A DNA stretch of 64,000 nt, from assembly GCF_000234665.1 (NCBI RefSeq), contig NC_018314.1, positions 264,130-328,129 on the forward strand, in the 5' to 3' direction. This DNA is from Leishmania mexicana MHOM/GT/2001/U1103 (Eukaryota > Euglenozoa > Kinetoplastea > Trypanosomatida > Trypanosomatidae). Both the position numbers and the translations under genes were made by a program. Of the stretch, positions 1 through 9,909 are shown one piece after another (position 1 is the stretch's first letter; each line of letters opens with the position of its first letter). The notes beneath the pieces are model-generated. The model saw only the letters and a program-made list of their open reading frames with translations, was not told the origin of the DNA and did no database searches.

Positions 1-1903
1 GGGGGTGCGCGCGCCGGGCTTCTTGCGAAACGTGGGCTTTGTTGGCCCCTTGTGGTCCTGGTTTTCCCACACGTGAAAATACATTTTTTTGCACACTTTG
101 GCTCATTTTGCCCCCGTCTCGCGGGGCTGTCTTCTCTGGGTGCTTTTCATTCCACTGCTTGTGCGTCCGCATGATCGTTTTATCTGCGGGTGCTTTCTGT
201 CTGTGCGGCTGTGTGTGTGTTTTCTCTCTGCTTTCCGGGGGCGGCTTCTTCGACCGTGCTCCCCGGCGGCATTGTGTTTTGGACCCCCCGTGGTTTCTTT
301 TTGGACGCTCTTATAGCACACGGTGTTTTCCACCCCTTCCTCGCCTTTTCTTTGCGCCTTCTTGGGGGGGGTGCGGGGCGTCTAGGTGGGGTCTTGATGC
401 CGCGCGCGCCTTCCCTGTATTCATCAACACCTCTTCTCATTTCTGTGTTCGGGCTTTCTCTTGCCTGGCTGTCTCTTGCTTGTTATTTGGCCTCTTTGGC
501 GTTGCCGCGTGGTCGGCCAAGTCGTCTCTCTCTCTTTTGTGCTCTCGATGCTTGGCGCCTCCGCGTGTGCGTTGTGTTTGTGCTTTGCCTCCTTGTCGGC
601 TCATGGCCCCTTGTGTGTGCCGATTTCGGGGATTCTGATCGCTAGGAGGAAGGGTTTTCAGTGCGCCGCTTCTTTGATGTGTCTTTGCTTTCCCAAACGC
701 CCTGTTTGTATGCGCGCGTGCGTTGGAAGCGCGCTGGGGTGGCGGGGTGCGTCTGCAGCTGTTTTGCCTGTGCCAATGCGGGGCCGCAAGGGGCCCATGC
801 GGCAAGAGATGAAAACTTGGTGTACCGCGCGACGCTGGACCCGGTTTCTGGTCTGGCTTGGCGTCGGTTGCGCATGGGGCGGCTGTGATTGTCTGCCTTT
901 CCCCTTTGGCTTCCGCTGATGGGGGCGCCCCGGGGTCGCCTCCTTTGACGCAACCCACCCGACCCCTTTTGGCCAAAATCTTGTTTATTTCGAGGGGGCG
1001 CCTCAAACGGGCCACTGGCGAAGGATCTTCGTTTCGGCTTGCGGGGTGATGATGGCGGGTTTTCTGCGGCGGTTGCGTGGCCGGCCCGCTCGCTGCCAGG
1101 ATGGCGAAAAATAAAAAGTCGCCCCGGTTTTCCGGCATGATGTCTGTTTTTCGCCTCGCCGGTTGGGCTGTTGCTTCGTGGTTCCCCCCTTTTCGCGTCT
1201 CGTGTGGGTTGGTGCCGGCTCAGTGGCGCTGGTGTCGTTGCTTCGGTTTCTGCTTGTGGGCGGGTGTATCTGGTCGCGGCCGGTTGGCGGCTGGGGCCGC
1301 GCGCGGTTTTTCTCGGGGCCGGGGTGGGGGGCGCTGCCATGGGCGGTGGGCCTCGGGGGTCCCCCACGCGGGCGGCGCCCCCCACCCCGACTCGCGCCGC
1401 GCACATTCCCGGCGAAGAGGCCCTTTTTCATTGCGAAGGTGCGCAGCATACGAGCAGGGGGGTGGGAGCTTTTCCCGGGAACAGCCCCGCCGCCGCCACG
1501 CCCCTTCATAGCCGCTTCCGCGCCCATGGCGAGGTGTCGGAGACGCGGCGCGAGGGCTGCGGGGCACGGCTGTGAGAGGGACGAAGGGGGGGGGGGAGAA
1601 GGGGGTCGGGTTTCAAAGTGGGGAGGCCCGAGCGCGAGGGCGGGAGTTGGATTGCGTGTCCGAGAAAGGGAGGATCGTGCAGCGGTGGCGCCGAGAATTC
1701 TTTTTTTTTCCCTCTTCTGGTTTTAATGTGCGTGCGTCTGCCGCCATGCGTGGAGCCAAGCGCCATCGCACCTTGTTCTGCAACACTGGGGTCGGGTTGT
1801 GTGTCAAGGTGCGTGGGGGGGGGGGTCCCCCTTCCCGCTCGATACGCACACACGTGATGGGGTTGTGGTGCTCCAGTGAACGGCGACGAGGGCAACTTCA
1901 ACC
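1..1903. other. G/T-skewed region without a recognised gene
   Basis: Roughly the first 1.55 kb is strikingly rich in G and T on the + strand, with few of the CA repeats or purine tracts that fill other intergenic regions here. Open frames occur on both strands but translate to Cys/Ser/Leu-rich or Pro/Arg/Thr-rich low-complexity strings without domains. The right part (about 1560-1900) returns to the purine-rich style of the other spacers and probably contains the 3' UTR of the endonuclease G gene. I see no tRNA, rRNA or known repeat. It may be an intergenic or transcription-boundary segment; this is open. Confidence 0.5.
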
Positions 1904-3433
1904 TCAGCGCTGCTCTGCGTGGTCGATCCGCCCCACACTCGCCGCGACAAGCTCCTCCATGCGCTTCTGGAACTCGTGCACGACGGCCTCGTCAAGGTTC
2001 CCGCCCGCCGTAGAGGCCTGCAGGGCTGCGTAGGTCTTCCGCAGCTGAGGCACGCTGTCGGCAGCCCGCAGCTGGGCCACCTGCCGGTACCGCTGGAAGA
2101 GCGCAGACGGCCGTGCATCGCACTTGTGCGTCTTGCAGAGGTCAGGCAAGCGCGTCGCGTCCATGCCTGGAAAAAACTGAAGTCCCGTGATACGCTGCAG
2201 TCGCTCGATCGGCACCTGGTACGCGGTGAGGGGCAGCTCCTCTATGATCGGTCCGTTGGGCATCATGAACGCCGCCACCGAGTGTGACCGGCCGCCGTTT
2301 TCCTCGGACAGAAACACCTTGAACAGATGGCTCGGCACAGCGACGAGGGTGCCACGCGCGGGGTGACCGGTGAGCTCGTACGTCATCATCAGCTTCACTG
2401 GAGCTGCGCTTTTCCACGGCGCCGCGCTCGCGTCCGCTGAGGACAGCGGCACATGGACTTCAGTGCCGTCCGGACGGTGCTCCACTCGCATGAGTCGGGG
2501 GACAAATGCGGGGCCGGTCACGACGTACAGCTTGCCACGGCTACTCGCGTCTTCCGCCTTGGTGGTATTCCCTGCTGGTGGGCTGTCGCCGCGTCGCCGG
2601 CCACGGCCAGGCTGCTGCTGCTGCTGCTGCTGCCCGACGCTCACCTCCTTGCTCAGCTTGCGCGTCAGGCCCTCCAGCCGCAGCCAATCCACCGCGTTCA
2701 GCGTCATGTCCTGCGGCACGACGTTCGCGTTCATGTTGAAGGTCGCATCCATCTCCGCCTGCGAGGCCTTGTGCAACTGCGCGGCGGCGAGGTGGCCGCG
2801 ACTCATGCCGCGTGACGTGTAGCTGTTGGGGCCGACGCGGAAGGCCGCGGGGACGGTGTCGTCGGCGTAGAAGTTGCTGCGGTTGCGCGAGACGTCGTCA
2901 CCACCGCGGGTGTCGTTGCACCCCTCTTCTTTGCCATGCGCGGCGTCGTCGTCCCTGTTAGCAGCGGCGGCTGCTGCCGGGGAGGAGGGTCGGCGCCCGG
3001 AGTGCAGCTTGCGGTAGTCAACCACCTCCATCACCCAGTTTGGGATGCGGCGCTCATAGTTGAGGCTGGCGAGGTAGCTGCCGTAGCAGCGCACCTCGGC
3101 AGTGGACGGCAGCCCGTGCGCCGCTGCCTCATTGCACTGCTGCAAGAAGCCGGCGGTGAGCGTGGAGGCGTGGGCGGGTGGTGTGTGAGGCGGCAGCACG
3201 ACAGGAAAGGCCAGCGTGGCATCACCTCCCACAGATCCCTGGCTGCTGCTGTCGCTGCCTGCGCCCCCGATCGACGGTGTAGCGGTGGCAGTCGTGACGA
3301 GAGAGCGGTTGGGCTGCACCACAAGCTGTGTGCGCTTGCTTGCCTGCGTGCTGTAGGTCCAGTAGGCGGTGACGCCGAAGAGAGCAACAGAAGCGGTGCC
3401 GAGCAGCCGGGCGATCGCTGCGCTGGCAGTCAT
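1904..3433 (-). CDS. Endonuclease G-like mitochondrial DNA/RNA non-specific nuclease
   Basis: 509 residues. It belongs to the metal-dependent DNA/RNA non-specific (beta-beta-alpha-metal) nucleases; family members sit in the mitochondrial intermembrane space and degrade DNA in cell death. Residues 1-30 form a hydrophobic signal-anchor (TASVALFGVTAYW) suited to mitochondrial targeting. The core starts near residue 118 (YGSYLASLNYERRIPNWV). The active-site motif reads SRGH at 211-214 instead of the usual DRGH, with the catalytic His kept. The metal-site region follows at about 231-252 (NVVPQ, then LNAVDW). The C-terminal half has the expected YVVTGP, VPSHLFKVFL and AFMMPN blocks. A seven-Gln run encoded by CAG codons (near 2615-2635) sits in a loop. 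The start at 3433 was chosen because it directly precedes the targeting segment; the frame stays open further upstream without a plausible sequence. Confidence 0.88.
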   Translation of the reverse strand: MTASAAIARLLGTASVALFGVTAYWTYSTQASKRTQLVVQPNRSLVTTATATPSIGGAGSDSSSQGSVGGDATLAFPVVLPPHTPPAHASTLTAGFLQQCNEAAAHGLPSTAEVRCYGSYLASLNYERRIPNWVMEVVDYRKLHSGRRPSSPAAAAAANRDDDAAHGKEEGCNDTRGGDDVSRNRSNFYADDTVPAAFRVGPNSYTSRGMSRGHLAAAQLHKASQAEMDATFNMNANVVPQDMTLNAVDWLRLEGLTRKLSKEVSVGQQQQQQQPGRGRRRGDSPPAGNTTKAEDASSRGKLYVVTGPAFVPRLMRVEHRPDGTEVHVPLSSADASAAPWKSAAPVKLMMTYELTGHPARGTLVAVPSHLFKVFLSEENGGRSHSVAAFMMPNGPIIEELPLTAYQVPIERLQRITGLQFFPGMDATRLPDLCKTHKCDARPSALFQRYRQVAQLRAADSVPQLRKTYAALQASTAGGNLDEAVVHEFQKRMEELVAASVGRIDHAEQR

Positions 3434-5013
3434 GCGGTCCTGATAAACCGTTTCGCGCAACGGACAAGGGAGCGACACGGCGAGAGACTCTCTCACGGAT
3501 ACGACTTGACGATAGGGGTGTTGTTGACGCGGTGGGCGTGCGGTCGCCGCCGCCCCCCGTTGGAACATGCAAGAGAGACACAAGCGCCGAGAGCGAAAAC
3601 CAGAAGGACGAGGAAGAGTAACTTCGTAGCGGGATCAGACAGAGACAGAGAGTGAAACAACGATGGCGTACGTGCGCACACAGCTCTCTCTGTGTGTGTG
3701 TGCTTGCCTGCGCCCGCTGCCGCTACTTTCCGGCACCTATGTCTACGGCGACGCCGGCGGACAGCGACGGATCACTGACACAGCCACCGACATGGACAGA
3801 CAGCCGTTTCGAAGAGTCTGGGGGATGCCGTAGGTTTTCTGGAGGAGGGTGCGACATACCTACACACACACACATACACACACACACGCACACAACGTGG
3901 CGAAAACAAGGCAGGGGAGGTGCAGTGCCGCTCTTCATCCGTCCTTGGCTCGGCTCCTGCACCGTCGTGCCTCGACACGTCGGTCTGGGGTCAAAAGCAT
4001 ATTCTTCTTTCGTCGTTTCTTTCACCTCGCACGTGCACAAGCACGCGATCAGCACACCCCGACGACTACATGCAGGGCGGCGATGATGGCGTTGCCGATG
4101 ACCATGATGGCGGGAACAACCCAGCTCACATAAGAGGTCCGATGAGAGGAGAACACCACGACGACGAAGAGCGGCGGGGCAGCGTCAACTCCCCCTTCCC
4201 CACCACCACCACTAACACAGACGAAGACGACGAGTTGCAAGCTGACGAGATACATGCACACAAACACTGCGAGCGAGCGAGGGAGCGAGAGGGAGAGGGA
4301 GGGAGACACGCGCGCACGCGCAACACGTGTGCCCCCCATACGGAGGGGACTTCTGATTTCCCTGTTTCTCGTCGTACCACATCCTCCCCTGACAAAGCAC
4401 CACACACACACACACGGGCAAGAGCAAGCACACAGAGGAGTCACGCAAGCAACGAGATGGCAAGGGCGGTCGAACCACCCACAACACACAAGAAGAAAAG
4501 CAGCGGTGGATTGGCGGGTGATGCGTGGGAGCTTGTCATTCCGGTGTCAGCGACTCTCGCTTCCTCTCCACAGATGTGTCTATGTCTGCAGGTGCTCCAC
4601 CTGGGTTGATGGAGGGGCTGGGGGGTGGGCGGCGGTCGTTGAACACCAGAAAACCGGCGCGCTCCGCTCCAGTCATGCACAACATACACAAGGCAATCGA
4701 CAGCACAGGATAACAATGATGGGGGTGGTGGGTGGGTGTGACGGGAAGACACCGAACAACGGAGGAGGAGATATAGGAAAGAAAGCAAGAAAACACACGA
4801 AACAGTGAAGGCAACGATGCACGTACTGGAGGGAGAGGGATGCTCGTGTGCATGCGCTTGCGTCTGTGTGTGTGTGTCTACGCGGATGTAGGCTTCGACC
4901 GATGTAGAAAGGCCTCGTGCCCCTCCCCCCCCCCCACACACACTGTGACGTTCACACCTCCTCCATACACGCGTACCCCCCTCTCCATCACTCCCTCCCT
5001 CCTCCCCCCACAC

Positions 5014-5032
5014 ATATATATATATATATATA
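5014..5032. repeat. (TA)n microsatellite
   Basis: Alternating TA run flanked by CACA on both sides, in intergenic DNA. Confidence 0.9.
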
Positions 5033-5311
5033 CACATACACGCACACTTCTTGTGCCATACATGTCACTGGTTCATAACACGCCTCTCCCTCTCCATCGA
5101 AGCAGCACATAGCCTTTTCTAGCAGCGGTAAGCTTCGCGCGCTGCACACAACCACCGTTGACGAGGGACGACGGGAAGGATGGATGCACAGGGGTTGAGC
5201 GAGCGAGCAAGCGAGACCAAAGGGCTGGCGACAGCCAAAACGCGCACGCACGCGTACAGATTACGGCCGATCTCAATGACGAAGATACTCTAAGAAACCA
5301 TCGCATAAAAG

Positions 5312-5339
<28 letters not shown>
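5312..5339. repeat. (CA)n microsatellite
   Basis: Fourteen CA units in a row, followed by related CAGACA and CATA steps. Confidence 0.95.
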
Positions 5340-5344
<5 letters not shown>

Positions 5345-5506
5345 AGACATATACATACATACGCGCGCCCGCATGCACACACACACCCACACGCACAGAG
5401 TCGCACCCTTATCGGTGAATGGTATTGTGCACACTACGAGCTCCTTCTACGGGGCCCCTCTCTCTACGGAGGGGGCGAGGGGCGAGGCTTCATTTTGCGT
5501 TCTTGC

Positions 5507-7774
5507 TTACCCGTTCAGTGGGTTACGACTTCCCTCCTCACTGGTCGCATCTAGCGTGCTGGCGAACTTCGGCTCCACGGTCAAAGCCGGCGCCACGACG
5601 GTGGCGAGGCGCCGCCGCTTCGAGGTCACGATGACTATCGCCACCACCAGAATCGCCGCCACCACGGCAGACGCCACGGCGATGCTAACAATGCACCCGG
5701 TGCCGCACTTTCGAGTGGTCGTTATCGTCGCATTTTGCAAGTAATCCGTGACGTTTGTCCAGTCGGTGCCATCGAGGCAGCGCGAGATGCTGAAGGTGTA
5801 ATGCAGGCTTTCCGGGATGAAGACAGTGATGTTAAAGTTGCTGTAAGGCAGCCCCGGGATCATCTGCTCGGTGAGGTTGCTGATGCCGACCCGCGGAACG
5901 CAGCCGGGGACCATGTCATCCTGCGAGTCACTCGAGCTGCTGTCAGAGCCGGGGTAGGAGGGGGTGTTCTCCGCGCACTTCGCCAGTTGTTCTTGAATCG
6001 CCATGTAGATGACCCACCGCACCACCTGCTGCTGCGCTGCAGTGAGGATGTGGAAGGGGAACGCGTTGCCGGCGAAAATAGAGTCATACACGAAGTCCGG
6101 TGCGTAGGCGTTGCGTACGGCCGCAAGCATCGTCTTGTTGAAGTGAACGTTCGCGAGCGCCGCCGGGGTCGTTGTGTTCTCGAAGAAGCCGGACTCATTC
6201 AGGATCTCGCCGAAGGGGTACGGCATCAGCAGCTTCAGCAGGGTCAAGTTCGGCTGCGCGTTCACCGTGAAGTTCTGTGCCCTCGACGTGTAGATGTAGG
6301 GGTACTGCAGGGCGGCGCGGGCATCAGCGGCCACGGCGCGCTCGATCATGTGCATCTTGGTGAGGTTGCACATGGGCAGCACGTTTGGGTCACCAAAGAG
6401 GATCTGGTTCGTGCGGTTGTAGTACGCCTGCAACCCATGCAGCGAACCCATGAACGGCGTGCTGGTGACCGCCGCGCTCGACGCCGTGGAAAAGAATCGA
6501 TTCGACACATCCACGGAAAAGCTGGTGTCCCACGTGCTGTCGGCCACCTCCGGCGTGGATTCGTTGATCGCCACGTACGGGAAAGGAATGTCCGAGTTGG
6601 CCACGAGCTCGTAGTTCATGCCGTCTAGCATCAGTGGCATGATCGAGGAGTTGTCCAGGAAGTACACCGGGAACGGGGTGCGGGTGATGGTGTCGCGGAC
6701 GGTGGTGTTGCCCACTAGGATGGCACGAACAACACTCGCGCCGCCGGTTGTCATGTACACCATGTCGGTACTCAAGGGGTAGATGCGGGCGATACCGCAG
6801 AAGGTCGGGCTCGTGTCGGAGTCGACATTGTTCAGCGCCGGGTTGCACCGCCCGGTCTCCTCACCAGAGACGAGGGTGTACGTGATCGAGGCGCCAGAGG
6901 TGGCGACGGTGTACACTGCGCTCGTCGAGGCTGCCATCAAGACTGGGGCTCCTCTGTTCGCGGTGTCCCTGTTGGTTGTGAACTTGGCGTCCACGAATGT
7001 GACACCGGCCGACTTTGAAATGAAGGCGCCGGAGAGGTCGAACCAGAACAGGTCCGCGGTCGGCGCCACGACGATGCCGCTGGCCGACACCGCGAAGCCC
7101 CTGAAGTCCGAGGAGACGGTGATGAGTTGATGGAATGCGGGACTCCCGGTGAGGGGGATCTGCGTACAGGCTGACCCCACTACGGCCCCACCGGCGCCTA
7201 TGCCGCACCTGTAGATGACATTCTGAGCACTGAGAAGATAGACGCTGTTGTTGTACACGGTCACGTCGAAGAGGCTGATGCCGGATTCTAGCTGTGTCAG
7301 GTACACAATGCTGTTCGACACCCAGTACAGAAAGCCGTCGTTCTGCACGTAGTAGACGATAGAGGTGGGCAAAGCGTTGCTAGGGTTGGGGCGCAGCGTC
7401 ACGCAGCCGAACACGCCGGTCAGCCGGACCTTGTCGATTGGTCCGCTGTTCAAGTTCATCGAGCCCTGGCCGTACCAGAAGCCCAGATAGGTGCTGTAGC
7501 GGTTGAGGGTGAAGAAGTACGAGGCACCCCCGATGAGGAGGGTTGTGTCCTCCACGTCGGCGGTGTCGAAGTTGGCGCAGATCGCGAAGGGGTTCAGGAT
7601 GCGGCTTGTGCCTGCTGTGCCCTGCAGGTTCTGCCCTACCATTAAGGCCCCTGCCACCGTGATGCCCGCATGATCGTACGCACGTGCCGTGGTGGGGGCA
7701 ACGGCGGCGGCGGCGACAAGTGCCATCAGCAGCGCTGCTGCCGCCGCAGACACTCGACGGATGCAGCGTCCCAT
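5507..7774 (-). CDS. Putative type I surface glycoprotein, unknown function
   Basis: 755 residues. An N-terminal signal peptide (about 1-32, Ala/Leu-rich, ending TTARA) is followed by a long ectodomain with many Asn-X-Ser/Thr sites. A single membrane segment lies at about 695-718, then the stop-transfer KRRR and a cytosolic tail of about 35 residues. The ectodomain has short beta-rich repeats with aromatic-Gly pairs (for example YLGFWYGQG), suggestive of a beta-propeller, but I recognise no named domain. A short Ser/Asp run lies near 615. The next gene to the right encodes a protein of the same plan, so the two may be diverged tandem relatives. Its start codon is supported by a good splice signal just upstream. 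A cell-surface or endosomal location is inferred from topology only. Confidence 0.8.
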   Translation of the reverse strand: MGRCIRRVSAAAAALLMALVAAAAVAPTTARAYDHAGITVAGALMVGQNLQGTAGTSRILNPFAICANFDTADVEDTTLLIGGASYFFTLNRYSTYLGFWYGQGSMNLNSGPIDKVRLTGVFGCVTLRPNPSNALPTSIVYYVQNDGFLYWVSNSIVYLTQLESGISLFDVTVYNNSVYLLSAQNVIYRCGIGAGGAVVGSACTQIPLTGSPAFHQLITVSSDFRGFAVSASGIVVAPTADLFWFDLSGAFISKSAGVTFVDAKFTTNRDTANRGAPVLMAASTSAVYTVATSGASITYTLVSGEETGRCNPALNNVDSDTSPTFCGIARIYPLSTDMVYMTTGGASVVRAILVGNTTVRDTITRTPFPVYFLDNSSIMPLMLDGMNYELVANSDIPFPYVAINESTPEVADSTWDTSFSVDVSNRFFSTASSAAVTSTPFMGSLHGLQAYYNRTNQILFGDPNVLPMCNLTKMHMIERAVAADARAALQYPYIYTSRAQNFTVNAQPNLTLLKLLMPYPFGEILNESGFFENTTTPAALANVHFNKTMLAAVRNAYAPDFVYDSIFAGNAFPFHILTAAQQQVVRWVIYMAIQEQLAKCAENTPSYPGSDSSSSDSQDDMVPGCVPRVGISNLTEQMIPGLPYSNFNITVFIPESLHYTFSISRCLDGTDWTNVTDYLQNATITTTRKCGTGCIVSIAVASAVVAAILVVAIVIVTSKRRRLATVVAPALTVEPKFASTLDATSEEGSRNPLNG

Positions 7775-9909
7775 CTTGAGCTGTTGCTTGTGCGTGCAAC
7801 GTCGTTTATCGGGTCTGCTCTAAGAGAGAGAGTGCGCGATGGACGCGAGCAAGCGAAACACCGGAAAAAAAAAGGTCTAACCCTTTCAACGACACGGGCA
7901 CAAACGCACACGCACCCAGGCACTCGTAGTAGCTGCTGTGCGCGAGGGACAGTTCCAGTGGCGGAGAGAAGGGCTCTGTGGGGGTGGGGTGGGAAGACAG
8001 TGGAGTCGGCGGATGTAGTAGACGGAAGCGAAGAATGAGCCACAGGAACACCCTCGCAGAGGGAGCTGGAGGGACCGGCACACACGAGAACAAAGGACCA
8101 GGGTGTATAGCACGACAGTGAAGGGGGTGGGGGGGACTGGGCAGATGGGACGTTTTTTTTCTTTGTTCTCGGTTTTGCCTCTGCTGCCTTCCGTCACACC
8201 CACACACAGGGGGGGGGGTACGACTGCTGCCTGTGGAGCCTGTGCTGCGCTGATAAGGAATGGGGAGGGTAGGGGGAGGGGGGAGAGAGGGGGTCAACGT
8301 GGGGCGACGAGGGCAGTAGCACGTACGAAAAAGGGTGCAGTTGATGGTACAGTATGCTTCGTGGTTCTAGGACGGATGGACTTTCTCGTTTACGCTGTTG
8401 CACACCCTCGCGTGTGAGGCTGCAGGCTGTATCGTGCAGGTGGGTTTCTGAGGAGAGGGAGGGACGGATGTGCGTGGGTAGGTGTCATTGGTTGCGTAAG
8501 AGTATGAAAAAGAGGGGAAGGACGATGAGTAGACGGCGCGCGTTCTTTCAAGAGAGAAGGAGGGAGGGAGGAGGTGGAAAGGGTGCAGGAAGACACGGCA
8601 AGAACACGTGGATGTCCCCGTCGATCTCTCCCCCCAGAACGGTCCATCCGGTGCGAAAGACAATATAACTCTACCGCTTGTCTCTCTCCCTCATCGCGCG
8701 CTGCGACCTCACGACGAGAGCGATGGAGAGGTCATAACAAGTGCAACAAGGACCTCCGCCCCTCCTCCCGATCCTCAGCGCCACCCTCGAGGGCACACAC
8801 ACACACACCAAATCCTTGTGCGCTTTTGAGTACACCTCGAGAGTCGCCGGCTGCCTGCGTTGATGGACCGCATGACTTCCATCTTGTGTTGGCAGGGGCT
8901 TGACACCACAGGGGTGGTGGTGGTGGTGTTGGTGGGGAGGGGGACATGACTGCGGTGCATTTCGTTTGAACCTTTTGTTGTTTGTGCTTTCCCTGATAAT
9001 ATCCTCGGCACACAAACACGCAGGAGGAGGGGGCAGGGCAGGGCAGAGGGACACACAAGCTGAGCAACCAAGAGCCAACGGACAAAGGCCCTCCCCCTCC
9101 CTCCAAGAAACGATGTACGCCCAAAGACATGAAAAGGGGCAGCAGCCGGGGTGGGGGGCAGGGCACGCACCACGGGGAGATGAACCGCAGAGCTGCACGC
9201 GCACGACGACAGCACAGGAAGAAAATTCGCGTTTCCGCTTCTGCGGATGTTTGATTCCGAACCGCTTGCTTTACCCCCTCCCCTCCCTGTGCTGCGTGAG
9301 TGCCACTACATAAAAGCCCATTCAGTATGTATGCGTGTGTGTGTGTGAGGGAGAGAGGAGCATATGATGGGCCAGAGAGGAATATGAAGGGAAAGGGGTA
9401 CGACAACGCCGCATCCCCGCCGTCGCCCTCCCCCCTACATAACCGGGCACACCGCACTCACGACCAGCCGCAGCCGCAGCCGCAGTACGCCTATCATGTA
9501 CGCCTCTATTCTTGCCCTAAATCCCGTGCACCTCCCTCCCCCCGCCACACACGCACACGCACAGGGGGGCCATGCGAGGGCCTCATACATCTCCTCCCGC
9601 CTCGTCCTTTGCCGCCGGCCGGCGTTCGCGTCTCTACGTGATTCTAACAAAAGAAAGAGTGAGGGAGACAACGCCATGTCTTCCCCTCTCACACGGGTTA
9701 CATATACACACATATATATATATAGATATAACCTGTTCCGAGTGGGCTGTGCGTCCCTGTGCGTAACGGTGATCGTGTGTGTGGGGGGGGTAAGTGGTGG
9801 GGAGGGTTGGGTCTCTCCTTCGCGCCCCCGCCCCTTTCTTTTTACATTGAAACACACATGCGCACAGAGTTCAACGAAAACGACGAAGGGTGTGGGGCGT
9901 GATCTCTAG
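7775..9909. other. Intergenic region
   Basis: About 2.1 kb without a credible gene. It has poly-G tracts on the + strand (8110-8300), purine-rich tracts (8540-8590), CA/GT runs and a short TA run (9711-9728). Open frames here are Pro/Ser- or Arg-rich artefacts of these tracts. Confidence 0.6.
7815..7874 (-). promoter_or_regulatory. Predicted trans-splice signal for the 755-residue surface protein
   Basis: Read on the minus strand, a run of ten T (7865-7874) is followed by an AG-free stretch. The first AG is at 7820-7821, about 45 bases before the ATG at 7774. This layout is typical of a spliced-leader acceptor. Confidence 0.6.

Larger units (their letters stand above)
3434..5506. other. Intergenic region, repeat-rich
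   Basis: About 2 kb without a credible gene, between the start of the endonuclease gene and the stop of the next gene. It contains CA-rich stretches (about 3858-3895), a TA run (5014-5032) and a long CA run (5312-5339). It should hold the 5' UTR and splice signals of the endonuclease gene and the 3' UTR of the gene to its right. Confidence 0.6.

Noticed and set aside
39..1730. Several overlapping open frames of 150-250 codons on both strands at the left end
   Set aside because: They are low-complexity, mutually overlapping, and a GC-rich, skewed sequence gives long open frames by chance. None has a domain or a splice signal.
5735..6628. 297-codon frame on the + strand
   Set aside because: It is antisense to the surface protein gene, and its His/Arg/Val-rich translation is the usual shadow of a GC-rich gene.
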